Counted from the first letter of the stretch, positions 1 through 11,593 are shown. The stretch is 34,173 nt of DNA from Klebsiella pneumoniae (GCA_945872365.1 CAMBZJ010000032.1:1-34173), one strand, 5' to 3'. Numbers and translations are program-made. Notes: generated by a model from the sequence alone, not told the origin.

Positions 1-16
1 AGAGCGAGTGCGTTCG

Positions 17-487
17 TCACGCCGCACCTCGCCGGTAATACGGCAGACCCATGAACATCCTGCGCTGCCATGCGCCCGTGCGGATCGACTCCTCGATCGC
101 CGCGAGACCCGCCGCGAGTCTCCCTCCCTCGTCGAGCCAGATCTCGGTACCGCCAGCGACAGCTTCGAGAAGCCATGAAGGCGGGTGGTCGAGCGAGCGT
201 TCGCCAAGAAACGTCGGGTCGAGCACCGGATCCTCGTTCCCGAACTCCTCCACCCACGGAGACCAGGTGTCGGCCCGCCGCATCGGCCCCGCGATCAGGA
301 CGCCGAGATCGAGATCCGAGGCTGCAACGGCTTTCCCGCTGATCCGCGAGCCGAACGCGAAGATCCCCTGCAGGCGGGCGCCGAAGAGACCTTTGGTGCG
401 GCGGGCGATGTCGTCCGGGATAGGCACGAGCCGGATCGTAGCCCTCCCCGCTCCCGGTGGCGAGCGGATCGGGGAGACGGGCAACAC
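17..487 (-). CDS. MNT-type nucleotidyltransferase-domain protein
   Basis: Minimal nucleotidyltransferase fold. The diagnostic motif is GSRISGKAVAASDLDLGVLI: Gly46-Ser47 followed by the metal-binding pair Asp58-x-Asp60. A candidate third acidic residue is Asp86 or Asp90. At 156 residues it fits stand-alone MNT proteins, which transfer AMP or other nucleotides and often act as antitoxin partners of HepT. The substrate here is unknown. The listed start is a GTG with no clear Shine-Dalgarno, and a GTG at 427 would remove a Pro/Arg-rich, poorly conserved-looking N-terminus. No HepT or HEPN gene is visible, but the left window edge lies 16 bases beyond the stop, so a downstream partner could be out of view. 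It follows the hydrolase at 546-1721 on the same strand with a 58-base gap. Confidence 0.75.
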   Translation of the reverse strand: MLPVSPIRSPPGAGRATIRLVPIPDDIARRTKGLFGARLQGIFAFGSRISGKAVAASDLDLGVLIAGPMRRADTWSPWVEEFGNEDPVLDPTFLGERSLDHPPSWLLEAVAGGTEIWLDEGGRLAAGLAAIEESIRTGAWQRRMFMGLPYYRRGAA

Positions 488-545
488 TTGCGCGACGAGG
501 GTCGACGCCTCGACGCCTGCGGATCGAGGCGCGCGGCACCCTCCT

Positions 546-1721
546 TCAGCCGAAGCGCTCGCGGATCCACTGCGCGACGAGCCGCATCGCCTCGGGGCGG
601 TGGCCCTCGAGGTAGTGCGGGGCGCCCTTCATCTCCCGGTAGGTCACGTCGCTCGCGCCCGCGCGGTCGCGGATCTCGCGCGTCTCGCGCAGCCGGATCT
701 CGGTGTCGGCGGTCGGGTGGAGCACCAGCGTCGGTACCGTCACCTTCGGGATCGTCTCGGACAAGCGCGCGCGCGACGACAGGCTCGACCAGGTCGAGAG
801 CCAGCCGCGCGCGGTCATGACGCGGCCGAGCCCGAAGCGGCCCCAGTTGCCGTCGAAGGGGTCGGGAAACGCGAAGAGCGAGCCCATCGGGCGGTCGTCG
901 GGTTCGATCGAGAGGTCGAGGTAGGCCGGGTTCGCGAGCGTGCGGTAGATCACTATGTAGGGCGTGTGCACGGCGCGGCGGCGCGCCGCTCGCCAGTCCT
1001 CGCCGCCCCGCTCGGCCTTGCGTGCGAGCAGCCGGTTGCGCTCGTTGTCGGCGAGCGAACCGCGCGCGATCGCGTCGATGCGCGCGATGCGGGCGCGCTG
1101 CGCCGCGCGGTAGGTCGCAAGCCACGCGGGATCGTAGCGACAGGGCTCTGGCCACGGACGCCAGCCGTTTCGCGGGTCGTACATATCGAGTTCGGGCACG
1201 ACCGAGAGCGGCTCGGACTCGTCGGCGACCGAGGGGTCGATGACCGACTCCATGAAGACGCCCTCGCCCGGGTGCGCGGCGACGCCGACCCAGGCGTCGC
1301 CGCAGCCGGTCTCCGCCTGAGCGAGCGCCATGAGCGAGCCGCCGCCGCTGTTGCCGAGCAGGACGACCGACGCGGCGCCGCGCCGGCGCATCTCCTCGAC
1401 CGCGGCGACGACGTCGACGACGCAGGCCTCGTGCAGGCAGTCGGCGTCGTTGTTCAGGTAGCGGGTGGTGAAGCCCAGCACCGCGAAGCCGGCGGCCGCG
1501 AGCAGCGGGCAGGCGTAGTGGACGCTGAAGTCGCCGCGCGGGTGCGCGAGCAGGATCGCGGTCTTCCAGCGGGCTCCCCCCGGCGGCGTCCAGAGGATCC
1601 CGCGCACGAGTGCCCCATCCTGCGTGACGAGCCGGATCTCCTCGCGGCCGGGCTCGACCCCGGGGTCGTCGTCCGCGAGGGGCCAGTAGCTCATGCCGAG
1701 CGGGCGCTGGTTGCCGATCAT
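546..1721 (-). CDS. Alpha/beta hydrolase family protein
   Basis: Serine hydrolase of the alpha/beta fold, 391 residues, with no signal peptide, so probably cytoplasmic. It has a strand followed by AHPRG (residues 59-63, oxyanion region), the nucleophile elbow GNSGGG (123-128, Ser125), a probable acid in LHPTADTE (Asp339) and a late histidine in GAPHYLEGHR (His369 or His374). A long insert of about 130 residues between nucleophile and acid forms a large cap. The start is supported by GGGGAGG five bases upstream of the ATG. The substrate cannot be read from the sequence. The family includes esterases, dienelactone-hydrolase-like and haloalkane-type enzymes. The gene may be co-transcribed with the nucleotidyltransferase downstream. 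Confidence 0.85.
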   Translation of the reverse strand: MIGNQRPLGMSYWPLADDDPGVEPGREEIRLVTQDGALVRGILWTPPGGARWKTAILLAHPRGDFSVHYACPLLAAAGFAVLGFTTRYLNNDADCLHEACVVDVVAAVEEMRRRGAASVVLLGNSGGGSLMALAQAETGCGDAWVGVAAHPGEGVFMESVIDPSVADESEPLSVVPELDMYDPRNGWRPWPEPCRYDPAWLATYRAAQRARIARIDAIARGSLADNERNRLLARKAERGGEDWRAARRRAVHTPYIVIYRTLANPAYLDLSIEPDDRPMGSLFAFPDPFDGNWGRFGLGRVMTARGWLSTWSSLSSRARLSETIPKVTVPTLVLHPTADTEIRLRETREIRDRAGASDVTYREMKGAPHYLEGHRPEAMRLVAQWIRERFG

Positions 1722-1874
1722 CGTCGCCTCCCCGCGCGCCGCAAGGACGCGGACGTCGCGTGCGCGGCGCTACCACGGGTGCGAGCGGGGGGTCAACGGA
1801 GCCGCGGGCGCACGGCCGGGCGGACGAGTCCGCGTGTTCGAGGCGGATGCGGCGCCCCCGCTGCACCAACGACA

Positions 1875-1906
1875 ACGGGGCGGCCCCCCGTGGGAGGCCG
1901 CCCCGT
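1875..1906 (-). terminator. GC hairpin downstream of the 1950-2774 gene
   Basis: Perfect 11-bp stem, 1875-1885 against 1896-1906 (ACGGGGCGGCC / GGCCGCCCCGT), with a 10-base loop. It lies 44 bases past the stop of the minus-strand gene. The following sequence in transcription direction (GTTGTCGTTGG) is only weakly T-rich, so termination is likely but not textbook. Confidence 0.55.
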
Positions 1907-1949
1907 CCGTGTCGACGGCTTCACGCCGACGGCGGCGTGGACCCGGAGA

Positions 1950-2774
1950 TCACTCGCAGTTTGACTGCATGTTGTAGAAGTTGTCGAGCGCGGTCTGGAG
2001 GATGCCCGCGATGACGCCGATGGCCGGCGGCACGATCTTCTTGCTCGCAGAAGCGTAGTTCTTCTCGATGCAGGCCGTGAAGGCCGGGGCGGCACCCGCC
2101 GCACCCGTCGTGCCGTCGGAGCTGATGGTGCACGGGGACAGAAGATCCACGGGACCGCCGTTGCCCTTCTTGCCCGAGTAGTCATTCTCGCAGGCGGCTT
2201 GGCACTTCTGCACTCCACCCGTCCACTTGGCGAGGACCGACGAGACGCCGGAAACGCACGCCTGGTCGGTGCAGTTGTAGGGAGGTCCCGCGGCGATGCC
2301 GGGGATCAGCGACCCGAGCAACTGGACCTGGGTGTTCACGAAAGCCGTGGAAGAGTTCTGGTAGGTCGACATGTTCGAGAAGGGCTGCGTGCCCGGGGTT
2401 CCCGAGTCGGAGTCGCCCGGGCATCCGATCGCTTGGTATGCCGTCGAGGGGGTGGTCGTCTTGGCCTTGGCCATGTAGTTCGGCTTCGAGACGCATTTCG
2501 CGAGATCGGCGACGAACTTGCCCTTGGCGTCGGCACCGGACATCGGCGTTGTCGTGCCGGTCGAAACGAAGCAGTCCTGCACGGGCGCAGTGCCTTTCTC
2601 GCAGGCGAGGTTCGCCTTCACGACGCATGCCGTCAACCCCTGGTTCTGGGCCGAGATGCTCGCGCGGATCTGCTGCGCCTCGGACTTGTCCGTAAGAATC
2701 AACGCGCGCGCCGGCGATGCGACGCCGAGCAGCGCGAACGCCCCGGCCGCGGTGTAGATGATTCCCTTCTTCAT
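1950..2774 (-). CDS. Secreted 12-cysteine protein of unknown family
   Basis: No family recognised. The 274-residue product begins with a clear Sec signal peptide (MKKGIIYTAAGAFALLGVAS, cleavage probably at PARA/LIL). The mature part has exactly twelve cysteines, an even number that suits periplasmic or extracellular disulfides. It is Ala/Lys/Thr-rich, with Lys-Cys or Ala-Cys steps spaced along the chain, and ends in SNCE. The start is fixed by GGAGGG about seven bases upstream of the ATG. It stands alone, with its own promoter candidate (2836-2865) and downstream hairpin. The protein at 3901-4812 shares this build (signal peptide, twelve Cys, Cys at the extreme C-terminus) and may be a distant relative. 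Function unknown; I infer only export and disulfide stabilisation. Confidence 0.85.
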   Translation of the reverse strand: MKKGIIYTAAGAFALLGVASPARALILTDKSEAQQIRASISAQNQGLTACVVKANLACEKGTAPVQDCFVSTGTTTPMSGADAKGKFVADLAKCVSKPNYMAKAKTTTPSTAYQAIGCPGDSDSGTPGTQPFSNMSTYQNSSTAFVNTQVQLLGSLIPGIAAGPPYNCTDQACVSGVSSVLAKWTGGVQKCQAACENDYSGKKGNGGPVDLLSPCTISSDGTTGAAGAAPAFTACIEKNYASASKKIVPPAIGVIAGILQTALDNFYNMQSNCE

Positions 2775-2835
2775 TCGTCTGCCCTCCGTTCCTTACCTTG
2801 GTTGTGACCGGCCTGAAGCGGCCGGGTTGACGCCG

Positions 2836-2865
2836 ACCATAGGAGGATGCTGCACGCGCGGTCAA
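2836..2865 (-). promoter_or_regulatory. Sigma-70-type promoter candidate for the 12-Cys gene
   Basis: Read on the minus strand: -35 TTGACC (2865-2860), 18-base spacer, -10 TATGGT (2841-2836). The expected transcription start near 2829 leaves a leader of about 55 bases before the ATG at 2774. The 12-mer TATTGACCGCGC around the -35 recurs exactly in front of the 8640-11192 gene. Confidence 0.5.
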
Positions 2866-3034
2866 TACGTAAACGCGACCGAGCGCCGGTTTTTGTTGGG
2901 CGGCCAGTGACGCGGCGCGCCGAGCAGACACGCGGCGGAGGACGCCCCGGCGAAGGCCGGGCAGTGCGGGTGGGGGGGACCGCGGTACTGCTCGGGGGGT
3001 CCGGGAAGTTGCGGGGGCGGTACGGGAGAGTTCC

Positions 3035-3775
3035 TCAGCGGGCCCGGTCGCTCGTCGCGCCGGCGCCCGGTCCCGCCGGCCCCCCCATGCTCTGCATCGC
3101 CTCGAGCGACTTCCGCGCGAGTTCACGGGCCGCCTCCATGCGCTGCCGGATCTCCTCGGGCGAGAGCCCCATCGCCTCGTAGTTCGGCTGCACCAGCACG
3201 TCGACCCAGTCCTGGTCGTACTGGCCGTCGGCGTCCACCGTCATGACGCTCGCGCGGAAACTGCCGGGAAGGCGGTACACGTGGGTCGGCTTCGCGCCCT
3301 CGACCGCCGGCGTGGCGTCGCCGAAGTCCCAGACGTGTCGATACGGCGGGCGACCACCCTCCTTCTCGACCTCGACGGAGAAGCGCACCGTGAGGGGCGC
3401 GTCGGTGCCGCCCCCGTCGTCGCCCTGCGCCGTGGTCGAGAGCGTCGAGAGGTTGAGCGCAACCGCCGGGTCGACCGTGGGAGCGGCGACCGGCTGGTTC
3501 GGGGCAGTGGTGCCGTCGGGGGAAGTGGACGCCGTCGTCCGCCGGGCGGGATCTGCCGCGGCGGCGTGCGTGGGCGGCGCGGCGTCGCGCGTGGCCGGTG
3601 CGGCGTCGTGCGCGGACGGTGCGGCGGCGTGCGCGGACGGCGCGGCGTCGCGCGCGGACGGCGCGCCGCCACCCGAGCAGGCCGCGAGCAGCGAAGTGAT
3701 GCCGACCGCAGCCGCGAGCGAGCAGTGGATGCGGCGGCGCGCCATCGTCGGTGAAGGGGTCATGCAAACGGTCAT
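3035..3775 (-). CDS. PKD-domain lipoprotein
   Basis: Exported lipoprotein of 246 residues. A basic n-region (MARRR from residue 11) leads to a hydrophobic stretch and the lipobox LLAAC (Cys33). Next come five degenerate heptads of the DAAPSAH type (residues 40-74), a low-complexity Thr/Pro/Val linker to about residue 120, and one PKD-like beta-sandwich (about 127-195) with WDFGD (149-153) and THVY (164-167). The tail (about 200-246) is a predicted charged helix, LSPEEIRQRMEAARELARKS, ending Gly/Pro-rich. PKD domains usually mediate protein-protein or carbohydrate contacts at the cell surface. The start is supported by GGAGG four bases upstream of the ATG. The heptads and linker look like a spacer that holds the PKD domain away from the membrane. 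The partner is unknown. Confidence 0.85.
   Translation of the reverse strand: MTVCMTPSPTMARRRIHCSLAAAVGITSLLAACSGGGAPSARDAAPSAHAAAPSAHDAAPATRDAAPPTHAAAADPARRTTASTSPDGTTAPNQPVAAPTVDPAVALNLSTLSTTAQGDDGGGTDAPLTVRFSVEVEKEGGRPPYRHVWDFGDATPAVEGAKPTHVYRLPGSFRASVMTVDADGQYDQDWVDVLVQPNYEAMGLSPEEIRQRMEAARELARKSLEAMQSMGGPAGPGAGATSDRAR
3554..3658 (-). repeat. 21-bp coding tandem repeat (AAPSAH heptads)
   Basis: Five degenerate 21-bp units encode SARDAAP, SAHAAAP, SAHDAAP, ATRDAAP and PTHAAAA directly after the lipid-anchored cysteine. Changes in copy number would stay in frame and alter only spacer length. Confidence 0.7.
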
Positions 3776-3828
3776 GTTTCCTCCGCGCTATACGGGAGTG
3801 TGCGATGGCGGTTCCCCGTTGCGACGAA

Positions 3829-3854
3829 GGGCCCCGGTCGCGAGACCGGGGCCC
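3829..3854 (-). terminator. GC hairpin downstream of the 3901-4812 gene
   Basis: Perfect 11-bp stem (GGGCCCCGGTC, 3829-3839, against GACCGGGGCCC, 3844-3854) with a four-base loop. On the minus strand it is followed by TTCGTCG, a poor U-run. It lies 46 bases beyond the stop of the 12-Cys gene and also upstream of the PKD lipoprotein gene, insulating the two. Confidence 0.6.
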
Positions 3855-3900
3855 TCCGCTGGGCTCCCGGCGGTGCCGGGAGCCGATCGAGACGCTCGGA

Positions 3901-4812
3901 TCAGTTGCAGTAGATCACGTCGCCGATCCCGAGGATCGTGTCGCCGAGATCTTGGACCACCGCCTGGATCTGCGCCACGTTCCCCGGGCCGAGCAGACAA
4001 GCCGGAGAGTTGAGGGTCTTGGACGCAAGCGAGCTGAGGCTGGAGATCGCCTTGGACTTCGCCGCGAGGATGCAGGCAGACGGGTCCGCGTCCGGACCGA
4101 CTGAGGAATTCGCCTTGGTCGCCGCCGCAACCGCCTTGTCGACGCAACCCGCGACAGCCGAGCCGTACTTCGAGGCAATGCCGACCGCGGCGTTCTCGGT
4201 CTTGAGGGTATCCTTGTTGGTTGGGATCACCGAGAGGGCGCCGTAGTCGGCGCCCGCACAGTCGCCGGCGGCGCACTGCAGGTCGTTGGTGCAGTTCTTG
4301 GCACCATTGATGGTGAGACCGTCCGGCTCGCTCGTGCAGATCTTGGCGACCAGGGGGCTGCTGTTCGCGAGCGCGTCGCCGTCACAGAAGGCGACCGGGA
4401 GAAGCGAGGGGATCAGGCCCGTCAGAGTGCCGATCTGCGCGGCCAGGCCGATCGTGATGCAAGTGGTCGAGCCCGCCGGAGCCTTGGCTTCGATCTTGGC
4501 GAGGCCGCCCAGGACTCCGCCGATGACGCCGCTCCCGGTGGTGAGGCCGCCGAGGCAGGCCTGCGTGCCGTCCGACTTGCCGCCGAACAGGTTCCCCATT
4601 CCCTTCTGGTAGCACTTCGCACCGCCTGCGAGCGCCTTGTTGATCAGCTTGTTGACAGCGGCCTCGGTCTTGAGAAGCCCCTTCGCGTCAACCCCCTGCG
4701 GGAAGAGCGCGTTGTTGAACGGCGGGTTGGGCATCGGGCTTCCCGCAAGGGCGATCGTGCCCGAGACGAGCAGCGCGGCGGTCGCTGCGAACGACGTGAA
4801 CTTCGACTTCAT
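3901..4812 (-). CDS. Secreted 12-cysteine protein, second member
   Basis: No family recognised. The product has 303 residues. The signal peptide MKSKFTSFAATAALLVSGTI continues to ALA/GSP (cleavage about residue 23). The mature chain has twelve cysteines, including a compact NCTNDLQCAAGDC cluster near the middle, repeated Ala/Lys helical segments, and a cysteine next to the C-terminus (IYCN). The even Cys number and N-terminal signal indicate an oxidised exported protein. A GGAGG lies seven to eight bases before the ATG. A TTGACC-type promoter and a perfect hairpin bracket it as a single-gene unit. It resembles the 1950-2774 product in build but not in obvious sequence. Function unknown. Confidence 0.85.
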   Translation of the reverse strand: MKSKFTSFAATAALLVSGTIALAGSPMPNPPFNNALFPQGVDAKGLLKTEAAVNKLINKALAGGAKCYQKGMGNLFGGKSDGTQACLGGLTTGSGVIGGVLGGLAKIEAKAPAGSTTCITIGLAAQIGTLTGLIPSLLPVAFCDGDALANSSPLVAKICTSEPDGLTINGAKNCTNDLQCAAGDCAGADYGALSVIPTNKDTLKTENAAVGIASKYGSAVAGCVDKAVAAATKANSSVGPDADPSACILAAKSKAISSLSSLASKTLNSPACLLGPGNVAQIQAVVQDLGDTILGIGDVIYCN

Positions 4813-4875
4813 ACTTGACCTCCGGAAATGGGTTGTACTTCGACTGCGCCGAGATGGAGCGTCGAGTGGACTCTT

Positions 4876-4903
4876 TCTATCGCGACCCTGAAAACATGGT
4901 CAA
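4876..4903 (-). promoter_or_regulatory. Sigma-70-type promoter candidate
   Basis: Read on the minus strand: -35 TTGACC (4903-4898), 16-base spacer, -10 GATAGA (4881-4876). A start near 4869 gives a leader of about 57 bases before the ATG at 4812, almost the same leader length as at the other 12-Cys gene. Confidence 0.5.
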
Positions 4904-4973
4904 CAGGCGACGGTGCATTTTTTTCGAGGCGCGCGTTGTCGCCCGATGCATGTCGTCGCCAGCCCGAAACGCC

Positions 4974-5007
4974 ACGAGGCCCGCGGGGTCTCTCCCGCGG
5001 GCCTCGT
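4974..5007 (-). terminator. Strong GC hairpin downstream of the 5063-8620 gene
   Basis: Perfect 14-bp stem, ACGAGGCCCGCGGG (4974-4987) against CCCGCGGGCCTCGT (4994-5007), with a 6-base loop, 55 bases after the stop codon. The downstream side on the minus strand reads GGCGTTTCGG, so the U-tract is weak although the stem is very stable. Confidence 0.65.
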
Positions 5008-5062
5008 CTCCTGCGACGCCGACCGGCTCGTGTCCGGGCCGGCCGGCGTCAGATTCGGGTCA

Positions 5063-8620
<3,558 letters not shown>

Positions 8621-8639
8621 CAGCCTGAGCCTCCCCTCG

Positions 8640-11192
8640 TTACTGGACGGTCAAGAGCGAGCGGTCCGGGTTCCAGGTCTCATTTCCCTTGTCGAAGACC
8701 GTCTCCGCGCAGCTGCCCGAAGAGGCGAGCGGGTTGGAGAAGCTGACGATCACCTTCAGGGTCATGTCCTCGGCGGTCGGGAAGCCGCGGTCGGCCGCCA
8801 ACTTCGGGAGCGCGTAGCTGCCGTTCTCCACCCGGACCGTGAAGTCCCACTTCGTGGACGTCTGCTGGCTCAAGGTGATCTTCGTCACGCCTTTGATGAG
8901 CGGGATGATGGATCCCAGGTTGGTGTAAGTGAAGTTATTCCCGGCCTTTTCCCAACCCTCCTTCAACGCGACGTTGTAGGCGCGACCGGGGATCTGGACG
9001 TCGAACACCATGTTCGCCTCGGCCGCTTCGAAGGTGTTGACCGCCGTCGGGTCCTCGAAGCGCATCCGGAATCCGTTCGTCTTGGGGTTGATGGCCAGTC
9101 CAGCGGGGACCGCGAACGAGCCGCTGAAGTTGATCTCGTCGTCCGCGGCGGCGGTCTGCGACTTCTTGAGCGAGAAGTAGAGGTTTTCGACCACGACCTC
9201 GCCGACGTTGTTGCAGACGTCGCAGGCGTCACCCGGGCCGTCCGTATCGGCGTCCGAGAACGGACGATTATGGGTGCGGGGGCAGTTGTCGTACTGGTTG
9301 CAGAGGTTATCGCCGTCCTGGTCCGCCTTGGTCAGGTCGGTGGGGCAGGCGACGCCGCCGGCGCAATACTCCTCGAGGTCGCAGTCGGCCTGGCCTGCGG
9401 CCGCGTCGTCGCATTTGGCGCAGGTCGGCTGCAGGCCGCGGCAAAGCTTGGTCGTGGGCTCGCGGTAGTCGGTGGTGCAGGCCGCGCCCGTACCGGGGCA
9501 GAAGTCATCGACGTCACAGATGCCGGCCGAGGCGCGGCAGACGACGCTCGTCGGCTTGAACGAATTCGCCTTGCAGGCCTTGGTCGCAGGGTCGCCCGAG
9601 CAGGTTTCGGCGACGTCGCAGATGCCGGCCTCGGCGCGACAGACGGTGCCGGCCGGCTTGACCGAGTCGACCGGGCAGGCCTTGGCCGTGCCGTCGCAGG
9701 TCTCGACCTTGTCGCAGATGCCGCCGGAGGCGCGGCAGATCGTGCCCGCGGTCTTCACCTTGTCCGCGGAGCACTCGGTGCTCGACCCGGTGCAGGTTTC
9801 AACGATGTCGCAGGCGTCGGACTTGGCGCGGCAGTCGGCGCCCGAGTTGCCCGCCGGGTGGGTGCAGATGTTGCCCGTGCCGTTGCAGACGTCACGCGAG
9901 CAGGGGTTGCCGTCGTCGGTGCAGACCGTATTCGTCGGCACCTTGCCGTCGCTGTTGCAGTTGTTTCCGTTGCCGGGGCAGTAGTCGTTCGAGTCGCACT
10001 CCCCGGTCGAAGTACGGCAGACCGTGGTGGCAGCCTCCTTGGCGTCGGAAGGGCAGGCCTTCGTCGAGCCTGTGCAGTACTCGACGACGTCGCAGATCCC
10101 CTGGCTGGCGCGGCAGGCGACCGTCGCCGCCTTCACCGAGTCGCTCGGGCAGGCCTTGGTCGTACCGTCGCAGTACTCGTCGGCGTCGCAGATGTCGGTC
10201 GCCGCACGGCAGACCGTGGTCGCCGCCTTCACGGCGTCGTCCGGGCAGCTCGAGCTCGACCCGGTGCAAACCTCGGCCGCGTCGCAGGTGTCGGTGCCGG
10301 AGCGGCAGGTGTAGGCGGAGGTGCGGTAGTTACAGGTGCTGGCGCAGCAGGAACCCAAGGTGCCACGGTCGGCGTCTTCGCAATTCTCACCCGTGTCGAC
10401 GACGCTGTTGCCGCAGAGGCTCTCCAGCGTGACCTGGACGAAGAGACCGTCGTTCGCCTGGGTGCGGGTGCCGACGCCCGGGTAGTTCGCGGCGGAAATG
10501 ACGGTTCCCCCCTGGTTCGCGCCGAAGCGAACGGCAGACTCGGGACCGCCACCGCCGAAGAGTCCGGTGGCGCTGTAGGCGACCGAAGTCCAGGTGTAGG
10601 AAAGGGTCACACTCACCGGCGAGCCGTCACTCGTACCGGTGACTACGCCGGTACTCGACCCGCTGAACTGCTGGTTGCGCCCGCTTCCCGAGTTGCCGAA
10701 GCTGCCGCTGGCCACCGTCACCCCCGCGGCGCCGCTGGTGATCGAGGTCGTACCGCCGCTCACCGATCCGGTGATGTTGCTGATTCTGGCGCTGGCGGTG
10801 CTGCTGTTGTCGGCGACGGTGGTCAGCGCGCCGAGCATGCTCGATGCGAGGTTCAGCTTGAACTTGCCGGGCGCGGTGACGTTGAAGGTCACCTGGCAGG
10901 CGCTGTTGTTGGTCTCGGTCCTGCTGCCACCGAACGTTGCGCCGTCCTGGTCGGCGGAAGTCGTGCTGGCACAGCGGACGTTGAAGACGGTGCCGTTGGT
11001 GGCGGTGACCGTCGAGGTGGCGTTCTGCCGGTCGTAGCGGGGGTTCGAGCCACCGGACTCGGCGCCGGACGACCCGGTCGTGCTCAGGGTGGGGGCCCCG
11101 AGCGTCTGGGCGTTCGCGACCCCGCTGCCGCCGACCCCGAATGCGATGAACGCGACCACGGTCGCGAGCCTGCCTGCCGTTCTGCTCAACAT
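8640..11192 (-). CDS. Secreted protein with disintegrin-like Cys repeats and a TSP3-like segment
   Basis: Exported 850-residue protein. The signal peptide runs from MLSRTAGRLATVVAFIAF to VANA/QT (cleavage after residue 28). An N-terminal Ser/Thr/Gly-rich beta domain (about 30-255) is followed by CGNSVVDTGENCED...CCASTC (about 258-285), then about ten Cys repeats of 30-36 residues (about 293-622). The consensus is CR(A/S)xxGICDVxEYCxGxxKACPxDxxKxATTV. A calcium-binding thrombospondin-3-like stretch follows (DQDGDNLCNQYDNCP then DADTDGPGDACDVC), and then a Cys-poor beta domain (about 670-850). The CR..x..CD..EYC.G....CP.D core matches the eukaryotic ADAM disintegrin domain. Upstream ATG codons to 11372 would add 60 residues unlike a signal peptide, so I take the ATG at 11192 (GGGGGAA eight bases upstream). 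It heads a two-gene operon with 5063-8620. Adhesion is inferred, not shown. Confidence 0.85.
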   Translation of the reverse strand: MLSRTAGRLATVVAFIAFGVGGSGVANAQTLGAPTLSTTGSSGAESGGSNPRYDRQNATSTVTATNGTVFNVRCASTTSADQDGATFGGSRTETNNSACQVTFNVTAPGKFKLNLASSMLGALTTVADNSSTASARISNITGSVSGGTTSITSGAAGVTVASGSFGNSGSGRNQQFSGSSTGVVTGTSDGSPVSVTLSYTWTSVAYSATGLFGGGGPESAVRFGANQGGTVISAANYPGVGTRTQANDGLFVQVTLESLCGNSVVDTGENCEDADRGTLGSCCASTCNYRTSAYTCRSGTDTCDAAEVCTGSSSSCPDDAVKAATTVCRAATDICDADEYCDGTTKACPSDSVKAATVACRASQGICDVVEYCTGSTKACPSDAKEAATTVCRTSTGECDSNDYCPGNGNNCNSDGKVPTNTVCTDDGNPCSRDVCNGTGNICTHPAGNSGADCRAKSDACDIVETCTGSSTECSADKVKTAGTICRASGGICDKVETCDGTAKACPVDSVKPAGTVCRAEAGICDVAETCSGDPATKACKANSFKPTSVVCRASAGICDVDDFCPGTGAACTTDYREPTTKLCRGLQPTCAKCDDAAAGQADCDLEEYCAGGVACPTDLTKADQDGDNLCNQYDNCPRTHNRPFSDADTDGPGDACDVCNNVGEVVVENLYFSLKKSQTAAADDEINFSGSFAVPAGLAINPKTNGFRMRFEDPTAVNTFEAAEANMVFDVQIPGRAYNVALKEGWEKAGNNFTYTNLGSIIPLIKGVTKITLSQQTSTKWDFTVRVENGSYALPKLAADRGFPTAEDMTLKVIVSFSNPLASSGSCAETVFDKGNETWNPDRSLLTVQ
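9325..10312 (-). repeat. Array of about ten disintegrin-like Cys repeats
   Basis: Coding tandem array with a unit of about 96 bp. Units open with CR, carry a CD..E.C.G core, and most have CP.D before the next CR. The fifth unit (CTDDGNPCSRDVCNGTGN) is degenerate. The eighth is longer by two residues. The last carries extra Cys and the sequence CDLEEYC. Confidence 0.8.
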
Positions 11193-11285
11193 GTTCGATT
11201 CCCCCATCGTTGACCGCCGGCGACCGCTTCCCGCCGACGCACTCGAGTCGTTCGTTGCCGCGAGTTGCTCGTGAAAGTCATGAAA

Positions 11286-11304
11286 GGGCCGCTCGGAGCG
11301 CCCC
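11286..11304 (-). promoter_or_regulatory. Leader hairpin upstream of the disintegrin-like gene
   Basis: On the minus strand GGGGCGCTCCGAGCGGCCC folds into a short GC stem with a bulge and is followed by TTTC. It lies inside the roughly 180-base leader predicted from the promoter at 11383-11410, so it could attenuate transcription or protect the mRNA. It is short and may be chance in GC-rich DNA. Confidence 0.25.
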
Positions 11305-11382
11305 ATCGCGCCTCCGCGGACTCCCGCCGACACCCCGGGGGCGGCGTAGGGATTGGCCCTTAAAGTTCGCATAGGGGGGAGA

Positions 11383-11410
11383 CCTATCCCGCCATTCGAG
11401 GCGCGGTCAA
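11383..11410 (-). promoter_or_regulatory. Sigma-70-type promoter candidate for the 11192-5063 operon
   Basis: On the minus strand: -35 TTGACC (11410-11405), 16-base spacer, -10 GATAGG (11388-11383). The flanking 12-mer TATTGACCGCGC is identical to the one at the 1950-2774 gene. A second TTGACG/GATACG-like pair lies farther upstream in AT-richer DNA (about 11465-11495). Confidence 0.45.
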
Positions 11411-11593
11411 TAAGGAAAAGGTCGAATTTTCCCGAGAGGAGATTTCAAGCGGGTTCGTATCGTTTTACCGACATCAATCGTCAATAACTTGGAGGTTTTG
11501 TAACTTCAGAGAGACACTATCCTGACGCAACGCGCCATCCGAGCCGGGCGGTTACAGCGTCGTTGCGCTGATGATCGGCGGAAGGACGGCTAC

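Noticed and set aside
17..1721. MNT/HepT toxin-antitoxin module
   Set aside because: Only the nucleotidyltransferase-like protein is visible; its upstream neighbour is a hydrolase, and any partner beyond the left edge cannot be seen.
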